This document shows positions 1 through 6,298 of a stretch of 7,992 nucleotides of DNA, in pieces. The notes beneath the pieces were generated by a model that saw only the letters and a program-made list of their open reading frames with translations, did no database searches and was not told where the DNA came from. The DNA lies in the NCBI GenBank assembly GCA_003510215.1, contig DOKQ01000135.1, positions 1 through 7,992 on the forward strand, given 5' to 3'. How positions within the stretch are numbered: position 1 is the stretch's first letter; the number at the start of each line of letters is the position of its first letter. The DNA comes from Erysipelotrichaceae bacterium. GTDB lineage: Bacteria; Bacillota_I; Bacilli_A; Erysipelotrichales; Erysipelotrichaceae. The translations under genes were made by a program, and so were the position numbers.

Positions 1-851
1 AAAAAATATTAATAGTAACGGATTCCACAATTTGCATGGATATTAATGAAGCCAAAGAAATGGGAATTATCATTACTCCACTATCTGTTATTCTTGAGGG
101 GAAAGAATATCAAGACCAAGTTGAACTTTCTTCGGCAGATTTAGTTAATAAATTGAAAGAAAAAGCAGCACCAAAAACGTCACAACCTAATCTGGGTTTG
201 CTTGATGAGATGATGAAGAAGTTTAAGGAAGAAGATTATGATCATATTATCGTATTTGCACTATCAAGTAATTTATCAGGTACATATCAGGCATTCCGTT
301 TGGCAGCAGCCCAAAATGACTTAAGAAATATTGACATTGTGGATACATTGACACTTGCAGGGCCTCAACGTGCAGTAGTACTTAAAGCAGCGGAAATGGC
401 TAAAGAAGGTGCTTCAAAAGAAGATATCCTCAACATGGCTCAGAAGGCGTTTAAGAATACGGTATCTTACTTATATCCTGAAACATTGGAGCAGTTAAAG
501 CGTGGTGGGCGTGTCTCGCCAGCCGCAGCAGCACTATCGTCACTACTTAAAATTAAAGCCCTGCTTATTCTTGAAAATGGAGCAACAACCATCGAGAAAA
601 TGGGTACAGCAAGAACTGAAACGAAAATTTTCGAAATGTTGCTGGAAAGTCTAGAGCAACATCAGGTAAGTGCAAAAACGCATAAGCTATATCTACTTTC
701 CTGTGAAGCGATGGATACCATCAATCGTTTCAAAGAAGCAGCTACGAAAAAATTCGGTGATATTCAATATGAAGTTTACGAATTACCTGCAGTTTTAGCA
801 GCTCATGCTGGACTTGGTACAATCGCAGTTCAAGCCGCATTACTAGATTAA
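1..851 (+). CDS. DegV family fatty-acid-binding protein (FakB-like), 5' partial
   Basis: The reading frame is open from base 3 to a TAA at 849–851, giving 282 visible residues. It begins KILIVTDSTICMDI, the conserved DegV N-terminus, so the true start lies a few codons upstream of the window. The ATG at 36 is internal because it would remove the V-T-D-S strand. Other family marks are TSQP (177–188), the SSNLSGTY ligand loop (about 258–281), LKRGGRVSP (about 495–521) and a C-terminal HAGLGT. DegV/FakB proteins bind a single fatty acid and, in the known system, present it to the kinase FakA for phosphorylation and entry into phospholipid synthesis. No fakA is visible here, so the exact ligand and partner are unknown. 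The gene is followed at once by a strong terminator, so it ends its transcription unit. Family assignment is firm; the specific role is inferred. Confidence 0.93.
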   Translation, partial: KILIVTDSTICMDINEAKEMGIIITPLSVILEGKEYQDQVELSSADLVNKLKEKAAPKTSQPNLGLLDEMMKKFKEEDYDHIIVFALSSNLSGTYQAFRLAAAQNDLRNIDIVDTLTLAGPQRAVVLKAAEMAKEGASKEDILNMAQKAFKNTVSYLYPETLEQLKRGGRVSPAAAALSSLLKIKALLILENGATTIEKMGTARTETKIFEMLLESLEQHQVSAKTHKLYLLSCEAMDTINRFKEAATKKFGDIQYEVYELPAVLAAHAGLGTIAVQAALLD

Positions 852-855
852 CCCT

Positions 856-883
856 AACCAGAGAATTATCTCTGGTTTTTTTT
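856..883 (+). terminator. Rho-independent terminator after first degV
   Basis: A perfect 9-bp inverted repeat, AACCAGAGA (856–864) and TCTCTGGTT (869–877), encloses an ATTA loop and runs into eight T residues (876–883). It lies 5 bases after the stop codon of the first degV gene. Confidence 0.93.
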
Positions 884-899
884 AATCATTTTTGAAAAA

Positions 900-927
900 T
901 TCGCACACATTGGGGTGGGTTTATTAT
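900..927 (+). promoter_or_regulatory. Possible weak promoter for second degV
   Basis: The only plausible pair in the leader is TTCGCA (900–905) and TATTAT (922–927), 16 bases apart. These match 4 of 6 and 5 of 6 positions of the vegetative consensus. TATACT (927–932) is another possible -10 but has no -35 at the right distance. A promoter is expected because a strong terminator precedes this gene, but the exact placement is uncertain. Confidence 0.3.
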
Positions 928-945
928 ATACTATGGTTAGTAAGC

Positions 946-952
946 AGGGAGG
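946..952 (+). promoter_or_regulatory. Ribosome binding site deciding the second degV start
   Basis: AGGGAGG ends 8 bases before the ATG at 961. This selects 961 over the in-frame upstream TTG at 892. The ATG at 956 is out of frame and meets TGA at once. Confidence 0.85.
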
Positions 953-960
953 ACAATGAT

Positions 961-1818
961 ATGAAAATCGCTGTTGTTACTGATAGTGGAAGTAACATCT
1001 ACCATCAAAACGTTGAGATGGAAGGACTTTATAAAGTTCCTTTGCAAATTATTGATCAGGATAAGGTGTATCTTGAGGGAGAAACCATAACCATCGATCA
1101 AACGTACCGAATGATTTATGATGGCAAATTATTGAAAACATCATTACCGCCATTAGGGCGTATTGATGAACTGTTTGAGCAGTTAAAAGAAGAGGGTTAT
1201 GATCTGATTTTTGGTGTTCCAATAACTTCAGGGTTATCATCAACGATATCAGCCATGGTCACAACCGCTGACCGTGTGGGTATTCCTTTCGATTATTTTG
1301 ACTGCTTTGCTACCGCAAGCAATCAACTACATCTGGCAACTTCAGCCAGAATACTCTTTGACAAAGGTTATGATGTTGAAGAAGTAAAACGCCGACTCGA
1401 AGTATCCATGTTAGATAGTGTGACATTTGTTATACCTAACGATTTGAAGCACTTGGCTCGTGGTGGAAGAATCACACCGATGGCTGCTACGTTGGCTGGC
1501 TTTATGAGTATTAAGCCGATTTTAAAGGTGAGTATTGATACGGGTGGCAAGAATGATGCTTACAGCAAAGTTCGTACAATGAGTAAGGCCTGGGATGTGG
1601 TTATCGATTATTTTAAAGAGAAGAAAGTTGATGAGAACTGCTTAATTTGTGTTGCGCATGTTTGGGATCCCGAAAAGGGACAACAATTCTATGAACGTGT
1701 AAAGTCCAATTTTCCAACAGCAGAAATCTTTCAAACAGATTTGATTTCTACCGTAGGGGTACATACCGGGCTTGGATGCACGGCCATTCAGTATATACGA
1801 AAAGTGAATCTTGATTAA
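961..1818 (+). CDS. DegV family fatty-acid-binding protein (FakB-like), second paralogue
   Basis: This is a 285-residue protein of normal family length. It starts MKIAVVTDSG, the first strand of the DegV fold. TSLP lies at residues 60–63, the ligand loop reads ITSGLSST (88–95), the RGGRITP motif is at 167–173, and the C-terminal HTGLG is at 268–272. By family knowledge it binds a long-chain acyl group and may serve as a carrier for a FakA-type fatty-acid kinase; that partner is not in the window. It differs clearly from the DegV just upstream: TSLP replaces TSQP, and Ser-Ser-Thr replaces the Ser-Gly-Thr seen there. This suggests an old duplication with altered ligand preference rather than a recent copy. 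It has its own ribosome binding site and terminator, so it is probably monocistronic. A 23-residue extension to a TTG at 892 is possible but would run through the leader and is not family-like. Confidence 0.93.
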   Translation: MKIAVVTDSGSNIYHQNVEMEGLYKVPLQIIDQDKVYLEGETITIDQTYRMIYDGKLLKTSLPPLGRIDELFEQLKEEGYDLIFGVPITSGLSSTISAMVTTADRVGIPFDYFDCFATASNQLHLATSARILFDKGYDVEEVKRRLEVSMLDSVTFVIPNDLKHLARGGRITPMAATLAGFMSIKPILKVSIDTGGKNDAYSKVRTMSKAWDVVIDYFKEKKVDENCLICVAHVWDPEKGQQFYERVKSNFPTAEIFQTDLISTVGVHTGLGCTAIQYIRKVNLD

Positions 1819-1845
1819 AGATGGATGATTTCCATCTTTTTTTTT
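1817..1845 (+). terminator. Rho-independent terminator after second degV
   Basis: AAAGATGGA (1817–1825) pairs perfectly with TCCATCTTT (1831–1839) around a 5-base loop and continues into nine T residues (1837–1845). The left arm uses the last two bases of the degV stop codon, so terminator and gene end overlap. Confidence 0.93.
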
Positions 1846-1852
1846 ATAGGAC

Positions 1853-1881
1853 TTGAAATCTTGGATAGAATTGACTAAAAT
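1853..1881 (+). promoter_or_regulatory. Vegetative (sigma-A type) promoter of htpG
   Basis: TTGAAA (1853–1858) and TAAAAT (1876–1881) are separated by exactly 17 bases, and each matches five of six consensus positions. The expected transcription start is near 1888, which falls inside the left arm of the CIRCE operator. That is the usual layout of HrcA-repressed promoters. A TTGACT at 1871–1876 could act as an alternative -35, but its matching -10 (TAAAGT) is poorer. Confidence 0.8.
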
Positions 1882-1885
1882 ACTA

Positions 1886-1912
1886 TTAGCACTTAAAGTA
1901 TAAGAGTGCTAA
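1886..1912 (+). promoter_or_regulatory. CIRCE operator (HrcA binding site) of htpG
   Basis: TTAGCACTT (1886–1894), a 9-base spacer, and GAGTGCTAA (1904–1912) match the classical CIRCE element (TTAGCACTC-N9-GAGTGCTAA) at 17 of 18 arm positions. The one change (C to T at the inner end of the left arm) leaves a T·G pair, which still wobble-pairs in RNA. HrcA represses class I heat-shock genes from CIRCE and is released when unfolded proteins occupy GroEL. The element overlaps the predicted start of transcription and ends two bases before the ribosome binding site, so repression of the htpG unit is the natural reading. Confidence 0.93.
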
Positions 1913-1925
1913 ATAAGGAGGAACT

Positions 1926-3797
1926 ATGGCAAAAACAAAACAATTCAAAGCTGAGTCGAAACGTTTGTTAGAGTTGATGATTCACTCAATTTACACTCAC
2001 AAAGAAATCTTTCTTCGAGAACTTGTTTCGAATGCATCCGATGCTTTGGACAAAATCTATTTTAAATCGCTAGAGGATGATTCTGTCCAGATTGATCGAA
2101 CTCAACTAAACATCACGTTGTCCGTTGATAAAGAAAATAGAACGGTTACCATTACCGACAATGGGATTGGGATGACACAAAGTGAGTTGGAAGAGAATCT
2201 TGGTACCATTGCGAAAAGTGGTTCGCATGCATTTAAGCAGGCGTTGGATAAAGCGAAAGATGACATTGACATTATCGGACAGTTTGGGGTGGGATTCTAT
2301 TCTGCATTTATGGTGAGCTCTTCAGTTAAGGTCATTAGTAAATCGGTCTTTAGTGAAACAGCCTATTGTTTCGAATCCACGGGTGTAGAGGGATATTCAA
2401 TCAGTGAAACTACTCGCGATTCACATGGAACTACCATTATCTGCACGATTAAGGATAACACGGAAGATGAAACCTATGATGAGTTCCTTGAGACCTATCG
2501 TATTCGTTCATTGGTTAAGCAATACTCGGATTACATACGCTATCCAATCATGATGGCTAAAGATGCGGAAGAAAATGAAGAGTTTGAAATGGAAACATTG
2601 AACTCTATGATTCCATTGTGGAAACGCAGCAAATCGGATGTCAGTGAAGAGGATTATGAAAATTTCTATAAAGATAAATTTATGGATTGGGAAAAACCAG
2701 CGAAAGTGATTCATATGCAAGTAGAAGGAAATGTATCGTTCCAATCCCTGATGTTTATCCCATCGAAAACGCCTTTTAATTTCTATTCAAATGAATATGA
2801 AAAGGGATTACAGCTATATAGCCGCGGTGTCTTCATCATGGATAAAGCGAAAGATCTGATTCCGGACTACTTCCGATTTGTAAAGGGTCTAGTTGACTCA
2901 CCAGACTTATCTCTTAATATTTCCCGGGAAATTCTTCAACATGATCGTCAACTGAAAGTCATAGCTTCCCGTCTTGAGAAAAAAATCAAGAGTGAACTGT
3001 TAAGTATGCTAAAATTGGAAAGAGAAACCTACGAGAGTTTCTGGAAGAATTTCGGATTACAAATCAAATATGGTATTTATCAAGATTTTGGGGCACATAA
3101 AGAATTGCTTGAAGATCTTGTGTTGTTTACTTCTTCCAGAGATCAGAAATTGGTAACTCTTGAAGAGTATGTGGCGCGAATGAGTGAGGATCAAAAAGAG
3201 ATTTACTACATTGCGGCAGATAGTGTTGAAAAGTGTGAAGCTTTCCCTCAGGCTGAACGTGTCAAAGATAAAGGGTATGAAATTCTTTATCTGGTGGATG
3301 ATGTGGATGAATTTGTGATTTCCATCATGCAGCAGTACAAGGATAAACCATTCAAATCATTGAATCAGGGCAATCTTGATTTAATGGATGAATCGGAGAA
3401 GCAAGCAATTGAAGAGAAAGCAAAAGAAAGCAAAGATCTCTTTGAAACACTCAAAGAGGTGTTAAAGTCTAAAGTGGAAGATGTTCGTCTTTCAACACGA
3501 TTAAAGAGTCATCCAGTATGTCTTGTCAGTGAAGAAGGCTTATCCTTCGAAATGGAAAAAGTACTCTCGCAAATGCCAGATGCCAACGAAAATATGAAGG
3601 CAAAACGGATTCTGGAGATTAACCCTGAGCATCCATTACTTGAAACGTTAAAAAGAGTTTCAGAAAGTCATCCGGAAAAATTGAAGGATCTTGCGTCATT
3701 GTTATACGATCAGGCATGTCTGATGGAAGGATTACAAATTGAAGATCCAGTGGCGTTTTCCAAGCGTATGGCAGAATTGATGGTTGAAGCCTATTAA
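1926..3797 (+). CDS. htpG: Molecular chaperone HtpG (bacterial Hsp90)
   Basis: This is a 623-residue protein, close to the usual length of bacterial HtpG. The N-terminal GHKL ATPase domain shows RELVSNASDAL at 31–41 (expected catalytic Glu32 and nucleotide-site Asn36), DNGIGM at 78–83, GTIAKSG at 93–99 and the lid glycine loop GQFGVGF at 118–124. The middle domain carries the conserved LMFIPSKTPFNFY block, the SRGVFIMD block and LNISREILQ, which holds the catalytic-loop arginine. The C-terminal dimerisation region is complete. HtpG is a cytosolic, ATP-driven dimeric chaperone that remodels folding intermediates and works with the DnaK system. The start is fixed by AAGGAGG (1915–1921), 4 bases before the ATG. 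A vegetative promoter plus CIRCE lie directly upstream, indicating HrcA control. A HAD phosphatase gene follows 17 bases after the stop, so the two are almost certainly co-transcribed. Confidence 0.98.
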   Translation: MAKTKQFKAESKRLLELMIHSIYTHKEIFLRELVSNASDALDKIYFKSLEDDSVQIDRTQLNITLSVDKENRTVTITDNGIGMTQSELEENLGTIAKSGSHAFKQALDKAKDDIDIIGQFGVGFYSAFMVSSSVKVISKSVFSETAYCFESTGVEGYSISETTRDSHGTTIICTIKDNTEDETYDEFLETYRIRSLVKQYSDYIRYPIMMAKDAEENEEFEMETLNSMIPLWKRSKSDVSEEDYENFYKDKFMDWEKPAKVIHMQVEGNVSFQSLMFIPSKTPFNFYSNEYEKGLQLYSRGVFIMDKAKDLIPDYFRFVKGLVDSPDLSLNISREILQHDRQLKVIASRLEKKIKSELLSMLKLERETYESFWKNFGLQIKYGIYQDFGAHKELLEDLVLFTSSRDQKLVTLEEYVARMSEDQKEIYYIAADSVEKCEAFPQAERVKDKGYEILYLVDDVDEFVISIMQQYKDKPFKSLNQGNLDLMDESEKQAIEEKAKESKDLFETLKEVLKSKVEDVRLSTRLKSHPVCLVSEEGLSFEMEKVLSQMPDANENMKAKRILEINPEHPLLETLKRVSESHPEKLKDLASLLYDQACLMEGLQIEDPVAFSKRMAELMVEAY

Positions 3798-3814
3798 TCA
3801 AGGAGGTACATAGG

Positions 3815-4375
3815 ATGAATGTGTATGATTTCGATAAGACCATATATGATGGTGATAGTTCAGTAGATTTCTTCTTTTTTGAAATCAGACGTCATCCGTT
3901 ACTCATACGATTTTTACCCAGAGCACTTGTGTTTATGATTCTATATAAGCTAAAAGTCGTTGATAAAACTGCAATGAAAAATCAGATTTATAAGTATTTT
4001 ACTGGAATCAAACAACTGGAAGTTGAGATTGATCAATTTTGGGTTAAACATGAGTATTTACTCAAGGGCTGGTATCTGGAAACCAAACAGGACTCTGATG
4101 TAATTATTTCTGCTTCTCCGGAGTTTCTGCTTAAACCAGTTTGTGATCGACTTGGGGTTACCCTTATTGGTTCCATAGTGGATCCTAAAACGGGGAAGAA
4201 TCTTCGCTTAAATTGTTATGGTGAAGAGAAACCGGTTCGCTTTAAGGAACAGTTCTCATTGGATGAGATTGATGAGTTTTATTCGGATTCATTATCGGAT
4301 AGTCCGATGGCAAGGTATGCTAAAAAGTCGTTTTTTGTCATAGGGAATCAGCTCAAGGATTGGCCAAGTAAGTAA
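3815..4375 (+). CDS. HAD-superfamily subfamily IB phosphatase
   Basis: This 186-residue protein has all four HAD motifs. Motif I is DFDKT (residues 5–9, nucleophile Asp5 and general acid Asp7). Motif II is IISAS (97–101, Ser99 in the phosphate site). Motif III is Lys139 in EEKP. Motif IV is SDSLSD (157–162, Asp158 and Asp162). The layout with an inserted helical cap (about 15–85) is that of the SerB-like IB group. It should be a cytosolic Mg2+-dependent phosphomonoesterase; the substrate cannot be read from the sequence. The hydrophobic stretch HPLLIRFLPRALVFMILY (27–44) lies in the cap and is broken by arginines, so I do not call it a membrane span. The start is set by AAGGAGG (3800–3806), 8 bases before the ATG. 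Its place 17 bases behind htpG and before a terminator puts it in the CIRCE-controlled transcript, which suggests a stress-linked role. Confidence 0.9.
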   Translation: MNVYDFDKTIYDGDSSVDFFFFEIRRHPLLIRFLPRALVFMILYKLKVVDKTAMKNQIYKYFTGIKQLEVEIDQFWVKHEYLLKGWYLETKQDSDVIISASPEFLLKPVCDRLGVTLIGSIVDPKTGKNLRLNCYGEEKPVRFKEQFSLDEIDEFYSDSLSDSPMARYAKKSFFVIGNQLKDWPSK

Positions 4376-4381
4376 TATGTG

Positions 4382-4415
4382 GAAGGTTTGATTGAAATAT
4401 CAGACCTTCTTTTTT
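4382..4415 (+). terminator. Rho-independent terminator of the htpG–phosphatase unit
   Basis: GAAGGTTTGAT (4382–4392) pairs with ATCAGACCTTC (4399–4409) over 11 bp with one G·T pair and a 6-base loop, and is followed by six T residues (4410–4415). It lies 6 bases beyond the phosphatase stop and separates the heat-shock unit from the competence genes. Confidence 0.92.
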
Positions 4416-4440
4416 GTGGTTTAAAGATGAATTTTTTAGA

Positions 4441-4456
4441 ATTAAAAGGGTTTAAT
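4441..4456 (+). promoter_or_regulatory. Small inverted repeat in the comFA leader
   Basis: ATTAAA (4441–4446) and TTTAAT (4451–4456) form a perfect 6-bp inverted repeat around AGGG, in the 75-base gap between the preceding terminator and comFA. No convincing vegetative promoter is visible in this gap; the best is TTTAGA (4435–4440) with CATTAT (4459–4464), 4 of 6 matches each. The repeat does not fit the ComK box (AAAA-N5-TTTT). It may be an operator or just AT-rich sequence. Confidence 0.22.
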
Positions 4457-4481
4457 CACATTATGGACAATAAGGATGTGT

Positions 4482-4486
4482 GGAGG
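4482..4486 (+). promoter_or_regulatory. Ribosome binding site deciding the comFA start
   Basis: GGAGG ends 4 bases before the ATG at 4491. The in-frame ATG at 4476 lies upstream of this site with only AAGG directly abutting it, so 4491 is preferred. The protein then begins MNQCPYC, with the zinc-finger cysteines near the N-terminus. Confidence 0.75.
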
Positions 4487-4490
4487 TTAT

Positions 4491-5621
4491 ATGAATCAAT
4501 GTCCATACTGTCTAAATAAAGATCCCATCTATTTTTATACGGGAACACGTGGAGTGTATTGCCGTAAATGTGTAGCCTATATTCAGGAAAAAGAAAGCAC
4601 AAGCTCATGGGATATATCTGAAAACCCGGAATTATCGATGAACTATCCATTGACCTCTGCTCAGTTAGCCTGTTCAAAAGTTATTGCCTCCGAATGTATG
4701 ACATCATCAGTGTTGGTTGAAGCTGTCTGTGGTGCCGGGAAAACAGAGCTCGTTCTTGAGGCTATAAAAGAAGGTCTTATAAATAAGATAAAGATCGGTT
4801 GGGCAATTCCACGCAGACAGGTAGTCCTTGAATTAACTCAGCGGTTGACAAAGTTGTTTCCGAAATCAAAAGTCATTTGTGTGTGCCAGGGATTTACGAG
4901 TATAACAGATGGTGATTTGATTGTCTGTACAACTCATCAGCTATTTCGCTACCCGCATTGGTTTGATTTACTCATTATGGATGAACCGGACGCCTTCCCC
5001 TTTAAAGGGAATCAAGTGTTACAGATGATTGCTCAAAAAAGCTGTCGTGGGCATATGATCTATTTGACAGCAACGGTCGATGATTATTTGAAAAGCAGGG
5101 TGAGTGCCGGTAAGTGTAAACATGTCATTTTAAATGAGCGACCGCATAAGCATCCAGTCGTTGAACCGAAACTGTTGATTCAACCTCGATGGACACTCTA
5201 TTTAATCGTATATATGTTGATTAGAGATTTGAGTAGACAATGGATTATCTTTGTGCCATCTATGAATATGGCAAAAAAGCTGTCGTGGATACTTCGGTGT
5301 GATTACATAACATCTAAATCATCGAATAAGGATGAAATCATTCGGCGGTTTTCAAAAAGAGAAAATCGGATTCTAGTTAGTACAACCATCCTCGAACGAG
5401 GGGTTACTTTTGAAAATATTCATGTTTGTGTTTTGATGGCTAATCATCCAGTGTTTGATGAAGCAAGCCTTGTTCAGATGAGTGGCCGTGTAGGTAGAAC
5501 ATTCAATTTTCCAACAGGTGATTGCGTGTTCTTGTGTGATCAGAAGGAGGAGTTTGTAATAAGTTGTATAAAGAAAATCCAACAAGCGAATCGCTCTGTC
5601 TATGGTGTGCAGAACCATTAG
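4491..5621 (+). CDS. comFA: Competence DNA-uptake helicase ComFA
   Basis: This is a 376-residue DEAD-type superfamily 2 ATPase. A four-cysteine zinc finger opens the protein (C4, C7, C24, C27). It is followed by Walker A AVCGAGKTEL (78–87, Lys84), the Walker B/DEAD box DEPDAFPF (164–171), motif III TAT (193–195), and helicase motif VI QMSGRVGR (329–336). Zinc finger, DExD box and the DAFPF extension together identify ComFA. In naturally transformable Firmicutes it acts at the inner membrane and drives incoming single-stranded DNA through the ComEC channel. At 376 residues it is shorter than B. subtilis ComFA (about 460), mainly at the N-terminus, but every core motif is present. DEPD stands where DEVD is usual. 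The end of the gene carries the ribosome binding site and start of comFC, so the two are translationally coupled. No clear promoter is seen, as expected for a gene under competence control. Confidence 0.95.
   Translation: MNQCPYCLNKDPIYFYTGTRGVYCRKCVAYIQEKESTSSWDISENPELSMNYPLTSAQLACSKVIASECMTSSVLVEAVCGAGKTELVLEAIKEGLINKIKIGWAIPRRQVVLELTQRLTKLFPKSKVICVCQGFTSITDGDLIVCTTHQLFRYPHWFDLLIMDEPDAFPFKGNQVLQMIAQKSCRGHMIYLTATVDDYLKSRVSAGKCKHVILNERPHKHPVVEPKLLIQPRWTLYLIVYMLIRDLSRQWIIFVPSMNMAKKLSWILRCDYITSKSSNKDEIIRRFSKRENRILVSTTILERGVTFENIHVCVLMANHPVFDEASLVQMSGRVGRTFNFPTGDCVFLCDQKEEFVISCIKKIQQANRSVYGVQNH
5544..5550 (+). promoter_or_regulatory. Ribosome binding site of comFC inside comFA
   Basis: AAGGAGG lies within the comFA coding sequence, 13 bases before the TTG used by comFC. 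The spacing is longer than usual, but no other start codon exists in the comFC frame between the upstream stop (5537–5539) and this TTG. Confidence 0.65.
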
Positions 5622-6220
5622 CACATGGACAATCCATGATTCATTTTCTACAAAGAAGAGATGTTTGCATTCGGTGTGAAAGAAAGTTAAGTTTAGAGAA
5701 AAAGTGCCTTGTGATCCAGAATCTAAAGGTGCATTATTTCATTGTGTATAATGAGCAGATTGAAGAACTGCTGTATCGATATAAAGAGCAGAAGGATGAA
5801 GCGTGTGGAAAATTGTTCTTTGAGAATCATATCGGTTGGATTAAGCGCAAGTTTAAAGGATATAAAATAATCTATTTGCCTTCATCAAAAGAAAAGATTG
5901 AAGAGCGTGGCTTTCATCATCTGGAAGTTATGTGTCAACGTATTTCTATCGAGAAAATACATATATTATCGAAGAAAAACAAGGTTTTACAAAAGCATCA
6001 ATCGAAAGAAAATCGAGCGAACATCTTGAAACATTTCGAAATTGATGTTAGTATGCTAAAGAATACAGATAACATTTTGCTTGTGGATGATGTGTGTACG
6101 ACAGGTGGCTCATTACTGGCGGCACATACATTGGTTCTTCCTCATGTTGCAAAAGTTGAGGCTCTGGTTTTCACTGTTTCGGCTCATTTAATTGAACCGC
6201 AGAGGAACAAAGAGCAATAA
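5564..6220 (+). CDS. comFC: ComF-family phosphoribosyltransferase-like protein ComFC
   Basis: This 218-residue protein opens with a four-cysteine zinc finger (CLWC at 12–15, CIRC at 35–38). It ends in a type I phosphoribosyltransferase fold. The motif PSSKEKIEERGFHHLE (106–121) and the PRPP-binding loop ILLVDDVCTTGGS (171–183) are both intact. QSKENRANI (146–154) corresponds to the conserved Q-S/K-R-x-N segment of the family. ComFC is needed for DNA uptake in transformable Firmicutes and is reported to contact ComFA; no enzymatic reaction is established. The chosen start is TTG at 5564, because the next in-frame ATG (residue 25) would destroy the first zinc-finger pair. The start overlaps the last 58 bases of comFA, and the ribosome binding site lies inside comFA. 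Together the pair forms a two-gene competence unit; no comFB lies between them. Confidence 0.93.
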   Translation: MYKENPTSESLCLWCAEPLAHGQSMIHFLQRRDVCIRCERKLSLEKKCLVIQNLKVHYFIVYNEQIEELLYRYKEQKDEACGKLFFENHIGWIKRKFKGYKIIYLPSSKEKIEERGFHHLEVMCQRISIEKIHILSKKNKVLQKHQSKENRANILKHFEIDVSMLKNTDNILLVDDVCTTGGSLLAAHTLVLPHVAKVEALVFTVSAHLIEPQRNKEQ

Positions 6221-6223
6221 TGT

Positions 6224-6252
6224 TTGCATTTCAAAGCGTTATTATGTATAAT
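6224..6252 (+). promoter_or_regulatory. Strong vegetative promoter of the cold-shock gene
   Basis: TTGCAT (6224–6229) and a perfect TATAAT (6247–6252) are 17 bases apart. Transcription should start near 6259, leaving a leader of about 40 bases. This is much shorter than the structured leader of E. coli cspA, so a thermosensing leader of that kind is unlikely. The promoter begins 3 bases after the comFC stop. Confidence 0.87.
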
Positions 6253-6298
6253 GAAAAAGTAGCAGTAGTCTACTCAAGAAAGGTATAGGATTTAGTAA

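Noticed and set aside
36..38. ATG as the start of the first degV gene
   Set aside because: The frame is open upstream and encodes KILIVTDSTIC, the conserved DegV N-terminal strand, so the ATG is internal and the gene is cut by the window edge.
892..960. N-terminal extension of the second DegV from a TTG at 892
   Set aside because: The extension is not DegV-like, and an AGGGAGG site stands at the right distance from the ATG at 961, which gives MKIAVVTDS.
2508..2744. Open frame of 78 codons on the minus strand inside htpG, and other minus-strand frames at 1049–1243, 1368–1550, 3619–3843, 4456–4677 and 5373–5624
   Set aside because: All lie opposite well-supported genes, have no recognisable motifs or ribosome binding sites, and have compositions expected from antisense reading.
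3893..3946. Hydrophobic stretch in the HAD phosphatase as a transmembrane helix
   Set aside because: It is interrupted by two arginines and a proline and falls in the helical cap region expected for subfamily IB enzymes, so a soluble protein is more likely.
4476..4490. ATG at 4476 as comFA start
   Set aside because: It lies ahead of the GGAGG that serves the ATG at 4491 and has only AAGG directly touching it as a possible ribosome binding site.
6253..6298. Thermosensing or riboswitch-like leader of the cold-shock gene
   Set aside because: The predicted leader is only about 40 bases and shows no strong hairpin.
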